DNA of 53,103 bases from Bacteroidota bacterium (lineage in GTDB: Bacteria > Bacteroidota > Bacteroidia > Chitinophagales > Chitinophagaceae): positions 1-53,103 of the forward strand of contig JAEZDC010000065.1 of the NCBI GenBank assembly GCA_023429825.1. The letters are read 5' to 3'. The first letter of the stretch is position 1. Each line of letters opens with the position of its first letter. Of this stretch, positions 1-8,583 are shown piece by piece. The translations under genes and the position numbers were made by a program. The notes beneath the pieces were generated by a model, which worked only from the letters and a program-made list of their open reading frames with translations, was not told where the DNA came from and did no database searches.

Positions 1-280
1 GGCCTGTACGACGAACGCTTGCACCTTCTTTGATCTCAGAATAATCTCCAAGAATTACCACACCCACGTTATCTTCTTCCAGGTTAAGGGCGATGGCTCT
101 TACACCATTCTCAAACTCCACAAGTTCACCTGCTTTTACATTATTCAAACCATATACACGGGCAATACCGTCACCCACCTGTAGTACAGTTCCAACTTCC
201 TCAAGATCAGCACCTGCATTGAAGTTGCTTAATTGCTGCCGGAGTATCGCTGAAATCTCATCTGGCTTTATTTCTACCAT
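1..280 (-). CDS. atpA: ATP synthase F1 subunit alpha, N-terminal part (cut by window edge)
   Basis: Reading the minus strand from the ATG at 278-280 gives about 93 residues beginning MVEIKPDEISAILRQQL and continuing through VLQVGDGIARVYGL and GELVEFENGVRAIALNLE. This is the typical N-terminal beta-barrel domain of the F1 alpha subunit, the non-catalytic nucleotide-binding subunit of the F1Fo ATP synthase on the cytoplasmic face of the inner membrane. The nucleotide-binding and C-terminal domains lie outside the window. The gene diverges from kbl across a 151 bp spacer and has a well-matched promoter at 303-334. The family call rests on the very conserved barrel segment and is secure despite truncation. 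Confidence 0.93.
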   Translation of the reverse strand, partial: MVEIKPDEISAILRQQLSNFNAGADLEEVGTVLQVGDGIARVYGLNNVKAGELVEFENGVRAIALNLEEDNVGVVILGDYSEIKEGASVRRTG

Positions 281-302
281 AAAATGTTGATTTTTCGAGG
301 TG

Positions 303-334
303 CAAAAGTAGGGGTTGAGGGGTTTGTAAGCAAA
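303..334 (-). promoter_or_regulatory. Bacteroidota-type promoter of atpA
   Basis: On the minus strand TTTG (331-334) is followed after 20 nt by TACTTTTG (303-310). This matches the TTTG-N19..21-TAnnTTTG consensus of the Bacteroidota primary sigma factor. It lies 22 nt upstream of the atpA start codon. Confidence 0.7.
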
Positions 335-403
335 AATTTGAAAAATTAGTGTATATGCTTCTTTGCAATATTGAAGCTTCTGATTATGAAATTCCCACAC
401 ACT

Positions 404-411
404 TATCTTTG
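404..411 (+). promoter_or_regulatory. Possible -7 box (TATCTTTG) upstream of kbl
   Basis: TATCTTTG fits TAnnTTTG and ends 20 nt before the kbl ATG. No clear TTTG or TTG lies at the expected -33 distance, so this is a partial match. Confidence 0.4.
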
Positions 412-431
412 CTGCCTTCTAAATTGCCACC

Positions 432-1622
432 ATGAACGAAAAATTTGTACAACGTATTGCTGCAGAGTTGAAAGAGATAGATACGGCCGGACTTTTTAAA
501 AAAGAAAGGATCATCACCAGCGAACAAGGTGCTGAAATAACAGTAAACGGCAAAACGGTATTGAACTTTTGTGCGAATAACTATTTGGGACTTTCATCTC
601 ATCCGAAAGTGATTGAGGCGGCCAGAAAAGCGATCGATACACATGGTTATGGAATGAGTAGTGTGCGTTTCATTTGCGGCACGCAGGATATTCATAAACA
701 ACTGGAGCAAAAGCTGGCGGACTTTTTAGGAACTGAAGACACCATATTATATGTAGCTGCATTCGATGCGAATGGTGGTGTGTTTGAACCATTGTTCAAC
801 GAGCAGGATGCGATCATCAGTGATGAACTGAATCATGCATCAATAATAGATGGCGTTCGGTTGTGTAAGGCACAGCGTTATCGTTACCTGCATAATGATA
901 TGAATGATCTTGAAGAAAAGCTTAAGGAGTCTGCTAATCTTCGCAGCAGGATCATTGTGACTGATGGATCTTTTTCGATGGATGGTACGATAGCACAATT
1001 AGATAAGATCTGTGACCTTGCTGATAAATATGATGCGATTGTAATGGTGGATGATTCGCATTCATCAGGCTTCCTTGGAAAAACCGGGCGAGGCTCTCAT
1101 GAATACAGGAATGTGATGGGAAGGATCGATATCATCACCGGGACATTAGGTAAGGCATTGGGTGGAGCAAGTGGCGGATTCACATCGGGTAGAAAAGAGA
1201 TCATTGAAATGCTTAGGCAAAGAAGCCGTCCATATTTATTCTCTAATACATTGGCTCCTTCAATTGTGGGTGCATCTATTTCGGTATTGGATATGCTCAC
1301 CGAAACAACTGAGCTAAGAGATAAATTAGAGTATAACACAAAATATTTCCGCACTAAAATGACTGAGGCTGGTTTCGATATCAAGCCTGGCGAACATCCG
1401 ATCGTACCTGTTATGTTATACGATGCAGTAACAGCACAAAACTTTGCAGCGAAGATGTTAGATGAAGGTATTTATGTGATCGGTTTCTTCTTCCCAGTTG
1501 TACCAAAGGGAAAAGCGAGGATAAGGGTACAGTTAAGTGCAGCACATAAGCAAGAGCACCTGGATAAAGCCATCGCAGCGTTTACAAAAGTTGGAAAAGA
1601 ATTAGGCGTAATTAAAAACTAA
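432..1622 (+). CDS. kbl: Glycine C-acetyltransferase (2-amino-3-ketobutyrate CoA ligase)
   Basis: PLP-dependent alpha-oxoamine synthase family, 396 aa, the usual length. Kbl cleaves 2-amino-3-oxobutyrate with CoA to glycine and acetyl-CoA, the second step of threonine breakdown after threonine dehydrogenase. Visible landmarks are NFCANNYLGLSSHP near residue 46, the cofactor-site VDDSHSSG (His210) and the Schiff-base motif TGTLGKALGG with Lys241. The full ligand set and the GRGSHE segment after the Asp-His motif separate Kbl from BioF and HemA fairly well. No threonine dehydrogenase gene is adjacent. The next gene starts 3 nt after the stop, so the two are probably co-transcribed. Cytoplasmic homodimer by family. 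Confidence 0.93.
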   Translation: MNEKFVQRIAAELKEIDTAGLFKKERIITSEQGAEITVNGKTVLNFCANNYLGLSSHPKVIEAARKAIDTHGYGMSSVRFICGTQDIHKQLEQKLADFLGTEDTILYVAAFDANGGVFEPLFNEQDAIISDELNHASIIDGVRLCKAQRYRYLHNDMNDLEEKLKESANLRSRIIVTDGSFSMDGTIAQLDKICDLADKYDAIVMVDDSHSSGFLGKTGRGSHEYRNVMGRIDIITGTLGKALGGASGGFTSGRKEIIEMLRQRSRPYLFSNTLAPSIVGASISVLDMLTETTELRDKLEYNTKYFRTKMTEAGFDIKPGEHPIVPVMLYDAVTAQNFAAKMLDEGIYVIGFFFPVVPKGKARIRVQLSAAHKQEHLDKAIAAFTKVGKELGVIKN

Positions 1623-1625
1623 CAA

Positions 1626-2435
1626 ATGAAATCCCCCTTAGTACTATTAATTATTAATTGTTCATTATTAATTATCTCCTGCTCCCCAAATAATGTTACC
1701 ATAAATAATGACCTTAAAACACATTTTGACGAAAATAAAGTAGAGGGATGCTTTGCGATCTACGATAACGGTAAGAATGAATTCACTGTTTACAATTTAG
1801 AACGATACAGGGATTCTGCTTACACACCGGCATCCACATTTAAGATCGTGAATACCATGATCGGTTTGAAGACCGGTAAAGTGTTTAATGAAAAAGAAGT
1901 GATCCAATGGGATGGTGTGCAGAGAGGCAATGCTAACTGGAACCAGGACCTTACTGTTGAGCAGGCATTCAGATTTTCATCTGCAAGTCACTACCAGCAA
2001 ATAGCCAGGAGAATAGGAAAGGATACTATGCAGATCTGGTTAGATAGCCTTCATTATGGAAATAAGAAGATCAGCAAAATTGACAGCTTCTGGTTGGATA
2101 ATACACTTAAGATAACGCCCGATGAACAACTGGGCCTTGTTAAGCAATTATACTTTGAACAATTGAAGATCGATAAGCGCCCGCAGGAGATCGTAAAGAA
2201 GCTGATGCTTTGGGAGGACAATGCCAATTACAAACTCAGCTACAAAACAGGCTGGGGCTTTAAAGAAAACGGTAACGGCATCGGTTGGATAGTGGGATGG
2301 ATTGAAGAAAACAAACATCCTTACTTTTTTGTTTTAAATGTGGAAGGCCCACGTAATACGGATATGCTCACCGTAAGAATGAATGTATTAAAGGGTATTT
2401 TGAAACAGCTAGGTTTTATGGAGGGGAAGAAATAG
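1626..2435 (+). CDS. Class D (OXA-like) beta-lactamase-family lipoprotein
   Basis: 269 aa with a lipoprotein signal (hydrophobic residues 5-17, then IISC, Cys19), so probably membrane-anchored in the periplasm. Class D landmarks are in order: PASTFK with the S70-x-x-K73 catalytic pair, an SxV-like position at S118-S119-A120 followed by HYQQIARRIG, YGN at 144-146, and KTGWG at 207-211. Serine enzymes of this class acylate beta-lactams with help from a carboxylated lysine. The third residue of SxV is Ala rather than Val/Ile, so activity against beta-lactams is not assured. A BlaR-type sensor domain is less likely because there are no transmembrane protease segments. It follows kbl by 3 nt. Confidence 0.85.
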   Translation: MKSPLVLLIINCSLLIISCSPNNVTINNDLKTHFDENKVEGCFAIYDNGKNEFTVYNLERYRDSAYTPASTFKIVNTMIGLKTGKVFNEKEVIQWDGVQRGNANWNQDLTVEQAFRFSSASHYQQIARRIGKDTMQIWLDSLHYGNKKISKIDSFWLDNTLKITPDEQLGLVKQLYFEQLKIDKRPQEIVKKLMLWEDNANYKLSYKTGWGFKENGNGIGWIVGWIEENKHPYFFVLNVEGPRNTDMLTVRMNVLKGILKQLGFMEGKK

Positions 2436-2592
2436 TACTCTCGCTGAATCGCCGAAAACGCAGAATAAATTGCTAATAATAATTGACGTTTATAGCAATA
2501 CTCATGTCTTCGGCAATTCCAACGTTTTCCGTAAGAACTTCTTTAACTTTCTTAGTCAAGGATCAGCATTATTTTTATGTATAAATTTTTCT

Positions 2593-2742
2593 ATGATCAG
2601 CTGGATCATCATGGGTATTGTTTTTGCTTTGATCGCATTGTTTGCCGTGTATATTCTTCAAAAAAATAAAAAAGATCCACTGGCAGAAAAGCGGAGTTTT
2701 TTGGCTTGGTTATTTGATATCATTTCACATATTCATTATTGA
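2593..2742 (+). CDS. Small single-helix membrane protein upstream of batB
   Basis: 49-residue reading frame starting MISWIIMGIVFALIAL, with one transmembrane helix (about residues 3-23) followed by a basic stretch (QKNKKDPLAEKR) and an aromatic tail. The frame is open from 2470, but that upstream part is not protein-like, so I chose the Met at 2593. Its stop overlaps the region where batB starts, which suggests translational coupling. No family recognised. It may be a Bat-operon accessory or a chance frame. Confidence 0.5.
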   Translation: MISWIIMGIVFALIALFAVYILQKNKKDPLAEKRSFLAWLFDIISHIHY

Positions 2743-2744
2743 CC

Positions 2745-3743
2745 TTGTTGCAATTTGAACACATACAAAATCTTTTTGGTTTACTGGTGTTGATACCATT
2801 AGTAACCATGTTCGTTGGTGTACTCATCTGGAAGCGTCATACCCGAAAAGCTTTCGGTGATGAACGATTGGTTTCACAACTCACCTCCGGTTACTCTCAT
2901 AAATTATACAAACTGAAAATTATACTCAGCCTGGTAGCTCTGGCACTTTGTATCATTTCACTGGCTAATCTGCGTCAACCGAAAGAAAGTGAGAAGGGTG
3001 TAGGATATGGAGTAGATGTAATGATCATGGTAGATGTAAGCAAAAGCATGCTCAGCCAGGATGTTCGTCCTTCGAGATTAGATAAGGCAAAGCAATTCAT
3101 TAATACACTTTTAGCCAACCTTCAAAACAATCGTGTTGGATTGATCTTATTTGCCGGGCAGGCTTACCTGCAAATGCCTTTGACACCGGATGTTTCTGCC
3201 GCCAGAATGTTTGTTGCCAATGCATCTCCGGATGCGGTGCCGGTGCAGGGAACAATCTTTAGCGAAGCACTGGCGCTTTGTAATAAGTCAATGAATGTTA
3301 AGGAGCAAAAGTTTAAAGCTGCAGTATTAATAAGCGATGGTGAAGACCAGGATGCAAATGCTGAGGCAGTTGCAAAAGAATTATATGAAAAGGGCGTGGT
3401 GGTATATGCGGTAGGTATTGGCTCACCAGAAGGATCTTTTATTCTTGAGCCGGGAACAGAAGAACCAAAAAAAGATCTTGAAGGTAATGTGATAGTCTCT
3501 AAACTGAATGAAGAATTATTACAGAAGATAGCATCCACTACCAAAGGCAGTTATAGCCGTTTGGAAAATGTAAGTCAAACTGCTGCTATCATTGCTTCTC
3601 AAATTAATAACATGGAAAAGAAAGGATTTGAAGCAGGAGCTGAGATAGAGTACGAGTTGTATTTTCCATTCATTCTCGGACTTGCTGTGTTATTACTTCT
3701 TGCAGAAAATTTTATTCCTGAACGCAAAAAGGCAATAGCATGA
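2745..3743 (+). CDS. batB: BatB-like von Willebrand factor A membrane protein
   Basis: About 332 aa. Two transmembrane helices sit near the N terminus (about 10-27 and 58-77), then a VWA domain, then a C-terminal helix (about 305-323). The VWA metal-ion (MIDAS) motif is intact: MVDVSKSM gives DxSxS, with a Thr in PLTPDVSAA and an Asp in LISDGEDQD. The segment EGNVIVSKLNEELLQKIA is typical of BatB. Bat proteins belong to the MoxR/VWA/TPR systems linked to aerotolerance and envelope stress in Bacteroidota. There is no ATG before the first helix. A TTG at 2745 (or 2739/2748) gives the expected N terminus LLQFEHIQNLFGL. Translation continues into batC through an ATGA overlap. MoxR, DUF58, BatA, BatD and BatE are absent here. 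Confidence 0.83.
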   Translation: MLQFEHIQNLFGLLVLIPLVTMFVGVLIWKRHTRKAFGDERLVSQLTSGYSHKLYKLKIILSLVALALCIISLANLRQPKESEKGVGYGVDVMIMVDVSKSMLSQDVRPSRLDKAKQFINTLLANLQNNRVGLILFAGQAYLQMPLTPDVSAARMFVANASPDAVPVQGTIFSEALALCNKSMNVKEQKFKAAVLISDGEDQDANAEAVAKELYEKGVVVYAVGIGSPEGSFILEPGTEEPKKDLEGNVIVSKLNEELLQKIASTTKGSYSRLENVSQTAAIIASQINNMEKKGFEAGAEIEYELYFPFILGLAVLLLLAENFIPERKKAIA

Positions 3744-4351
3744 GAGTGGGTATAGTAATATTGTCAATATTCATTTCCTTTCAAAGTATAGGGCAAAAAG
3801 CCAACCAGCACATACAAAAAGGGAATGATAGTTATAAGAAAAAGCAATTTGATAAAGCCCAGGCAGAATATGCAAAGGCGTTGAAAGCAGATAATAAGAA
3901 TTCAATTGCTTCATTCAATTCAGGCAATGCCTTGCATAAGATGGATAAGCCTGATGATGCAGCTAAAGCTTACGACATGGCAGCATCGAATACCAAAGAT
4001 GTAAACGTAAAAGCCAATGCGCTGAACAACCAGGGACTGGCACTCATAAAACAAAAAAAACTTCCTGAAGCTATTGAAGCTTTTAAACAATCACTCCGCT
4101 TATATTCATTTGATAAAGAAGTAAGAGAAAACCTTCAGAAAGCACTGAACGAGTTGAAGAAGCAGCAAAGCTCCGATCAAAGCCAGAATAAGAATCAAAG
4201 CCAGAAGGATAATAAAGACAAGAAGAACAAGTCGAAAATGAATGAAGACCAGGCTGAACGTTTACTCAAGCAACTTCAGCAGGATGAAAAGGATACACAA
4301 AAGCAACTCCGCAAAAGAAACCGAAAAGATCGACAGCTAAAAGATTGGTAA
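3740..4351 (+). CDS. batC: BatC-like TPR protein
   Basis: 203 aa: an N-terminal hydrophobic signal (about 1-18), about three TPR repeats (residues 20-135), a Gln/Lys/Asn-rich low-complexity linker (about 140-165), and a conserved C-terminal segment MNEDQAERLLKQLQQDE with a basic end. This is the architecture of BatC, the periplasmic TPR partner of BatB. The start overlaps the batB stop by four bases (ATGA), so the two are translationally coupled. The C-terminal EDQAERLLKQL signature separates it from generic TPR proteins. Confidence 0.83.
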   Translation: MRVGIVILSIFISFQSIGQKANQHIQKGNDSYKKKQFDKAQAEYAKALKADNKNSIASFNSGNALHKMDKPDDAAKAYDMAASNTKDVNVKANALNNQGLALIKQKKLPEAIEAFKQSLRLYSFDKEVRENLQKALNELKKQQSSDQSQNKNQSQKDNKDKKNKSKMNEDQAERLLKQLQQDEKDTQKQLRKRNRKDRQLKDW

Positions 4352-4410
4352 TCTTGATTCGCAGATTAGCAAATGTGCTCATGTGTTAATGCTTTAGCCA
4401 CGTATTTGCC

Positions 4411-4418
4411 TAAGTTTG
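4411..4418 (+). promoter_or_regulatory. Possible -7 box (TAAGTTTG) for ispG
   Basis: TAAGTTTG matches TAnnTTTG and lies 47 nt before the likely ispG start, inside the open frame that extends upstream to 4373. If used, it excludes the 4373 start and makes ispG independent of the bat genes. Confidence 0.4.
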
Positions 4419-4465
4419 CAGTTCAATTTTCTACGCCATTTGCCAGTTGGTGTTTGGCTAATTTG

Positions 4466-6502
4466 ATGAATATGGAGTTATATTGTAATTCACTCACCCA
4501 ATATAGTAGACTAAGAACTAAGGAAGTAAAGATCGGTGAACTGTTGCTCGGTAATTACCACCCTATACGGGTACAGACAATGACCACTACTGATACTATG
4601 GATACGCTCGGTACTGTTGAACAAAGTATCCGTTGCATTGAAGCCGGGGCGGAATTGGTGCGCATCACCGCACCTTCAAAAAAAGAAGCAGAGAATTTAC
4701 TGAACATTAAAAATGAATTGCGCAAACGGGGATACGCAACACCGCTTGTTGCAGATATTCACTTTACACCCAATGCTGCAGAGATCGCTGCCAGGATCGT
4801 GGAAAAGGTGAGAGTGAATCCGGGCAATTACATCGATAAGAAAAAATTTGAACTGATAGAGTATACCGATGCGGATTACGCAGAAGAGATCGATCGGATA
4901 AGAGAACGATTTACTCCACTTGTCAAAATTTGTAAGGAATATGGCACTGCCATGCGTATCGGAACCAATCATGGATCGTTGAGTGATCGTATCATGAGCA
5001 GGTACGGTGATACTCCCATGGGAATGGTAGAGAGTGCAATGGAATTCTTACGTGTTGCGAGAAGCGAAAGCTATCACAACATTGTGTTGAGCATGAAGAG
5101 CAGTAACCCGCAGGTAATGGTGCAGGCGTATCGGTTGCTCATCCAGCAAATGGATGCTGAGTTTGGCGAATGCTATCCTTTGCATTTGGGTGTTACTGAA
5201 GCAGGCGATGGTGAAGATGGCAGGGTAAAAAGTGCTGCAGGCATAGGAACCTTACTGGAAGATGGTATCGGTGATACGGTAAGAGTTAGTTTAACAGAAG
5301 ATCCTGAATTTGAAATTCCTGTTTGTCGAGACCTGGTGAAACGATATACAACAGAACAGGTTTCCTTTGTTCCGAGAATTGATAAGATATCTTACTCACC
5401 TTTTGAATACAAGAGAAGAGAGACGTTTGCAGTTCAAAATATCGGCGATCATCATGTGCCTATTGTAATTGCAGATCTTTCAAAGATCGATAAGATTGAA
5501 AGGCAACATCTTCAAAGCATCGGCTATACATATGATGAACCCACCGATAAATGGAACATCAGTGATACGGCAGCAGATTATATTTTTACAGGAAATCAAT
5601 TTTTAGATTTCGCTTTGCCTGGCACACTTAAAGTGATCTGTTGCCCTGCTACCTGGAATATTGCAGTAAATACAGCAGAGCCTTTGCAGCATCAGTACTT
5701 CCCGATTTTTGATAGTGCCGGGTATATGGCTTCTGACAAGAAAAGCAACAGGTTGAATTTAGTAATGATCGATTGCTTTAACGATGAAACGCCCGTTAAC
5801 GATTTTACACATATAGATGATCTTGCAAAAGATAATACTGCGGTTATTTGTTTCAGCAGTACTAATAAGAATGCAATGCAATCGATTCGAAGAATGTTCA
5901 TTGAATTTCAGAACAGGAATATCAAAAACCCGGTTGTGATCATCACCGATAGCAACTGGATAACTGCCGATGAGCACCTCATTCATTATTCAACTGAATG
6001 TGGTGCATTGCTGCTGGATGGTTTTGGTGATGGAATTTGCTTGGGGATGACGAGTGATAGCTATCGTCAGTCAACTGTCAGCGATCGGCAGAGTACCGAA
6101 GGAAGAAACTATATTCAAAATACGAGTGTGGAGCAGTTTGTTAACAATACTGCATTTAGCATTCTGCAGGCAACAAGAACAAGAATATCCAAAACAGAAT
6201 ACATCTCGTGCCCTAGCTGTGGAAGAACACTTTTTGATCTTCAGGAAACAACTGCAAAGATCAGGTCAAGAACAAATCATCTGAAGGGAGTGAAGATCGC
6301 CATAATGGGTTGCATAGTGAATGGTCCCGGTGAAATGGCGGATGCGGATTTTGGATACGTAGGCAGTGGGGTAGGCAAGATCACTCTGTATAGAGGCAAG
6401 GAAATTGTGAAACGAAATATCGATAGTGAGATTGCAGTGGATGAACTGATCAATTTGCTGAGAGATAATGGCGCATGGGTGGAACCAGTAAATAGTCAGT
6501 AA
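4466..6502 (+). CDS. ispG: (E)-4-hydroxy-3-methylbut-2-enyl-diphosphate synthase, long form
   Basis: About 678 aa from the Met at 4466 (another Met at 4472). IspG/GcpE is a 4Fe-4S enzyme that converts MEcPP to HMBPP in the MEP isoprenoid pathway. The N-terminal TIM barrel runs from VKIGELLLGNYHPIRVQTMT through LHLGVTEAGDGEDGRVKSA. A central insert domain, found in plant and Bacteroidota/Chlorobi enzymes, follows. The C-terminal cluster domain has CPSCGRTLFDL plus MGCIVNGPGEMADADFGYVG, providing three Cys and the Glu ligand. A low-complexity segment (RQSTVSDRQSTEGR, DNA 6065-6090) sits just before the cluster domain and resembles the repeat insert in icmF. The stop codon lies inside an inverted repeat. 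Confidence 0.93.
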   Translation: MNMELYCNSLTQYSRLRTKEVKIGELLLGNYHPIRVQTMTTTDTMDTLGTVEQSIRCIEAGAELVRITAPSKKEAENLLNIKNELRKRGYATPLVADIHFTPNAAEIAARIVEKVRVNPGNYIDKKKFELIEYTDADYAEEIDRIRERFTPLVKICKEYGTAMRIGTNHGSLSDRIMSRYGDTPMGMVESAMEFLRVARSESYHNIVLSMKSSNPQVMVQAYRLLIQQMDAEFGECYPLHLGVTEAGDGEDGRVKSAAGIGTLLEDGIGDTVRVSLTEDPEFEIPVCRDLVKRYTTEQVSFVPRIDKISYSPFEYKRRETFAVQNIGDHHVPIVIADLSKIDKIERQHLQSIGYTYDEPTDKWNISDTAADYIFTGNQFLDFALPGTLKVICCPATWNIAVNTAEPLQHQYFPIFDSAGYMASDKKSNRLNLVMIDCFNDETPVNDFTHIDDLAKDNTAVICFSSTNKNAMQSIRRMFIEFQNRNIKNPVVIITDSNWITADEHLIHYSTECGALLLDGFGDGICLGMTSDSYRQSTVSDRQSTEGRNYIQNTSVEQFVNNTAFSILQATRTRISKTEYISCPSCGRTLFDLQETTAKIRSRTNHLKGVKIAIMGCIVNGPGEMADADFGYVGSGVGKITLYRGKEIVKRNIDSEIAVDELINLLRDNGAWVEPVNSQ

Positions 6503-6553
6503 GTCAATGGTCAAAAAGTCAAGGGTCGATAATTTCTGTATGACTTACTGACT
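6494..6553 (+). repeat. Inverted repeat across the ispG stop codon
   Basis: A 13-base arm at 6494-6506 (AGTCAGTAAGTCA) is the exact reverse complement of 6541-6553, with a 34 nt loop rich in GTCAA motifs. No T-run follows, so this is not a classical terminator. It could fold in the ispG-nadB transcript. Confidence 0.6.
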
Positions 6554-6630
6554 TGTTCAATATGGATAAGAACGTTGAAGTGAGTGACACAACGAAGTTT
6601 AATAGTAATTCAAAAGCCGGGTTCATAAAA

Positions 6631-8226
6631 ATGCAAACAGACTTTCTCGTTATAGGTTCAGGAATTGCAGGGCTTACTTACGCTTTGAAAATGGCAGAAA
6701 AGCATCCTGAAAAAAAGATCGTTGTACTCACCAAAACCCAGGCAGATGAAACGAATACCAAGTATGCACAAGGTGGTATTGCAGGTGTGATGGATGAAAT
6801 GAAAGACAGTTTTGAAAAGCACATAGAAGATACTTTGATCGCTGGTGATGGTTTGTGCGACAGAAATGTTGTGGAAATCGTTGTGAAAGAAGGTCCTGAA
6901 AGAATAAGAGAGATCATCAACTGGGGTGCTCAATTCGATAGAACGGAAAGCGGTGAATTTGCATTAGGCAGAGAAGGAGGCCATAGTGAATTTCGCATAC
7001 TGCATCACAAAGATGTTACCGGCAAAGAGATGGAAAGAGCTTTGCTTGAAACACTTCAAAAGAAATCGAATATTCAACTGCTGAACCATTATTTCGTTGT
7101 CGATCTTATCACGCAGCATCACCTTGGTTATCTTGTAACAAAAGCCACTAATGATGTTTCGTGTTATGGTGTGTATGTGTTGAACATGCAGAATAACACC
7201 ATAGAGAAAATTCTTTCAAAGATCACAGTTTTAGCGAGTGGTGGTTGCGGACAAGTATATAGAACAACTACCAACCCGAGGATCGCAACAGGTGATGGTA
7301 TTGCGATGGTATATAGAGCAAAAGGAAGAATTGAGAACATGGAGTTCATTCAATTCCATCCAACGGCATTGTATGAGCCTGGTGTGTCTCCATCCTTTTT
7401 GATCACAGAAGCAGTACGTGGTGATGGCGGTATTCTTCGTAACAAACATGGCGAAGCTTTCATGGAGCGATATGATGAAAGAAGAGATCTTGCTCCTCGT
7501 GATATTGTTGCAAGAGCAATAGACAGCGAGATGAAGATCACCGGTACTGAACACGTATTCCTCGATTGTCGCCATATGGACATCGAAAAATTCATTCACC
7601 ACTTCCCTAACATCTATGAAAAATGTTTGAGTATAGGTATTGATGTATCCCAGAAGATGATACCTGTAGCACCTGCGGCACATTATAGTTGTGGTGGAAT
7701 TAAAACAGATGAATGGGGAAGAACGTCGATTAGAAATTTATATGCGTGTGGTGAATGTGCAAGTACTGGCCTGCACGGTGCAAACCGCTTGGCAAGTAAT
7801 AGTCTGCTGGAGGCAATGGTATTTGGGCACAGATGTTTTTTAGATAGTGCAGAAAAGGTAAACACCATTGATAGCAGGGATGATATTCCTGAATGGAACG
7901 CTGAAGGAACGAACGAACCAAAGGAAATGATCCTCATTACTCAAAGTTTGAAAGAACTACAATTGCTGATGAGTGATTATGTGGGTATCGTTAGAACGGA
8001 TATTCGTTTAGAAAGAGCAATGAAGCGGCTTGACCTGTTATTTGAAGAAACAGAAAACTTATACAAGAGCACAAAAGTTTCTCCGCAGCTTTGCGAACTC
8101 AGAAATCTTATTACAGTCGGTTATGTAATTGTTCGTGCAGCTCAGTTCAGAAAGGAGAGCAGGGGCTTGCATTTCAATACCGATCACCCGCAAAAGAGTG
8201 AGTTACTGCAGGATATAATCCTGTAA
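6631..8226 (+). CDS. nadB: L-aspartate oxidase
   Basis: 531 aa from the Met at 6631, close to the family length of about 540. An in-frame Met at 6562 would add a 23-residue extension. NadB is the flavoprotein that oxidises L-aspartate to iminoaspartate, the first step of de novo NAD synthesis. The FAD-binding motif FLVIGSGIAGL comes right after the chosen start. The succinate-dehydrogenase-like flavoprotein core follows, with TKYAQGGIAG, REGGHSEFRILHHKD, QFHPTAL, a substrate-site RDLAPRDIVARA and HYSCGGIKTDEWGRTS. GLHGANRLASNSLLEA and the helical C-terminal domain separate NadB from fumarate reductases. No nadA or nadC is adjacent. Confidence 0.94.
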   Translation: MQTDFLVIGSGIAGLTYALKMAEKHPEKKIVVLTKTQADETNTKYAQGGIAGVMDEMKDSFEKHIEDTLIAGDGLCDRNVVEIVVKEGPERIREIINWGAQFDRTESGEFALGREGGHSEFRILHHKDVTGKEMERALLETLQKKSNIQLLNHYFVVDLITQHHLGYLVTKATNDVSCYGVYVLNMQNNTIEKILSKITVLASGGCGQVYRTTTNPRIATGDGIAMVYRAKGRIENMEFIQFHPTALYEPGVSPSFLITEAVRGDGGILRNKHGEAFMERYDERRDLAPRDIVARAIDSEMKITGTEHVFLDCRHMDIEKFIHHFPNIYEKCLSIGIDVSQKMIPVAPAAHYSCGGIKTDEWGRTSIRNLYACGECASTGLHGANRLASNSLLEAMVFGHRCFLDSAEKVNTIDSRDDIPEWNAEGTNEPKEMILITQSLKELQLLMSDYVGIVRTDIRLERAMKRLDLLFEETENLYKSTKVSPQLCELRNLITVGYVIVRAAQFRKESRGLHFNTDHPQKSELLQDIIL

Positions 8227-8268
8227 ACTGGGGCACAGCCTTTGCATTTCTTCCCTCAAATCAGTTGT

Positions 8269-8466
8269 ATGAACGAGAAGAAAGCTTTTGGTATAATACT
8301 CACGATATTGGGAATTGTAGGTTTGATCTTGTTTGCATGGCAGTTCATCAATACCACATCCGCCAGCGGTAAAAATCTTAAAGTATTAATTGTGTACGCA
8401 GTATTGGGAGCGATCTTTTTCTTCGCAGGTATTGGTTTGATCAGGACAACCAGGGATCGTTTGTAG
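8269..8466 (+). CDS. Small two-helix membrane protein
   Basis: 65 aa from MNEKKAFG at 8269. The frame is open from 8242, but the upstream residues are not convincing. Two hydrophobic helices (about residues 7-23 and 36-55) are separated by a short polar loop, with a basic C terminus RTTRDRL. The shape resembles small Bacteroidota membrane proteins of unknown function. It lies 42 nt downstream of nadB and ends before a strong bidirectional terminator, so it is probably the last gene of that unit. Confidence 0.65.
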   Translation: MNEKKAFGIILTILGIVGLILFAWQFINTTSASGKNLKVLIVYAVLGAIFFFAGIGLIRTTRDRL

Positions 8467-8492
8467 CCAACTATATATCGCTGATCAACTTC

Positions 8493-8512
8493 GTTGTGTC
8501 ACTCACTTGTAC
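8493..8512 (+). repeat. Short intergenic repeat, variant copy
   Basis: GTTGTGTCACTCACTTGTAC resembles the exact 18 nt motif GTTGCGTCGCACTCTTGT found at 15073-15090 and 19163-19180. All three lie in intergenic DNA. Confidence 0.4.
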
Positions 8513-8533
8513 GGTTTGTACTTACTCAACATA

Positions 8534-8564
8534 AAAAAGCCTCTGCTATTTGCAAAGGCTTTTT
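8534..8564. terminator. Bidirectional rho-independent terminator
   Basis: AAAAAGCCT pairs with AGGCTTTTT (9 bp plus an inner GC pair) around a short loop, with A and T tracts on the two sides. It separates the convergent small membrane gene and the outer-membrane barrel gene. Confidence 0.8.
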
Positions 8565-8583
8565 CTGTATTGGTAGTTGAGAT

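Noticed and set aside
93..290. Plus-strand 65-codon frame opposite atpA
   Set aside because: The minus strand encodes an unmistakable atpA N terminus with a promoter; the plus-strand frame is its shadow.
4373..4465. N-terminal extension of IspG from the ATG at 4373
   Set aside because: The extra 31 residues match no IspG N terminus and contain a probable promoter -7 box; starts at 4466/4472 fit the family.
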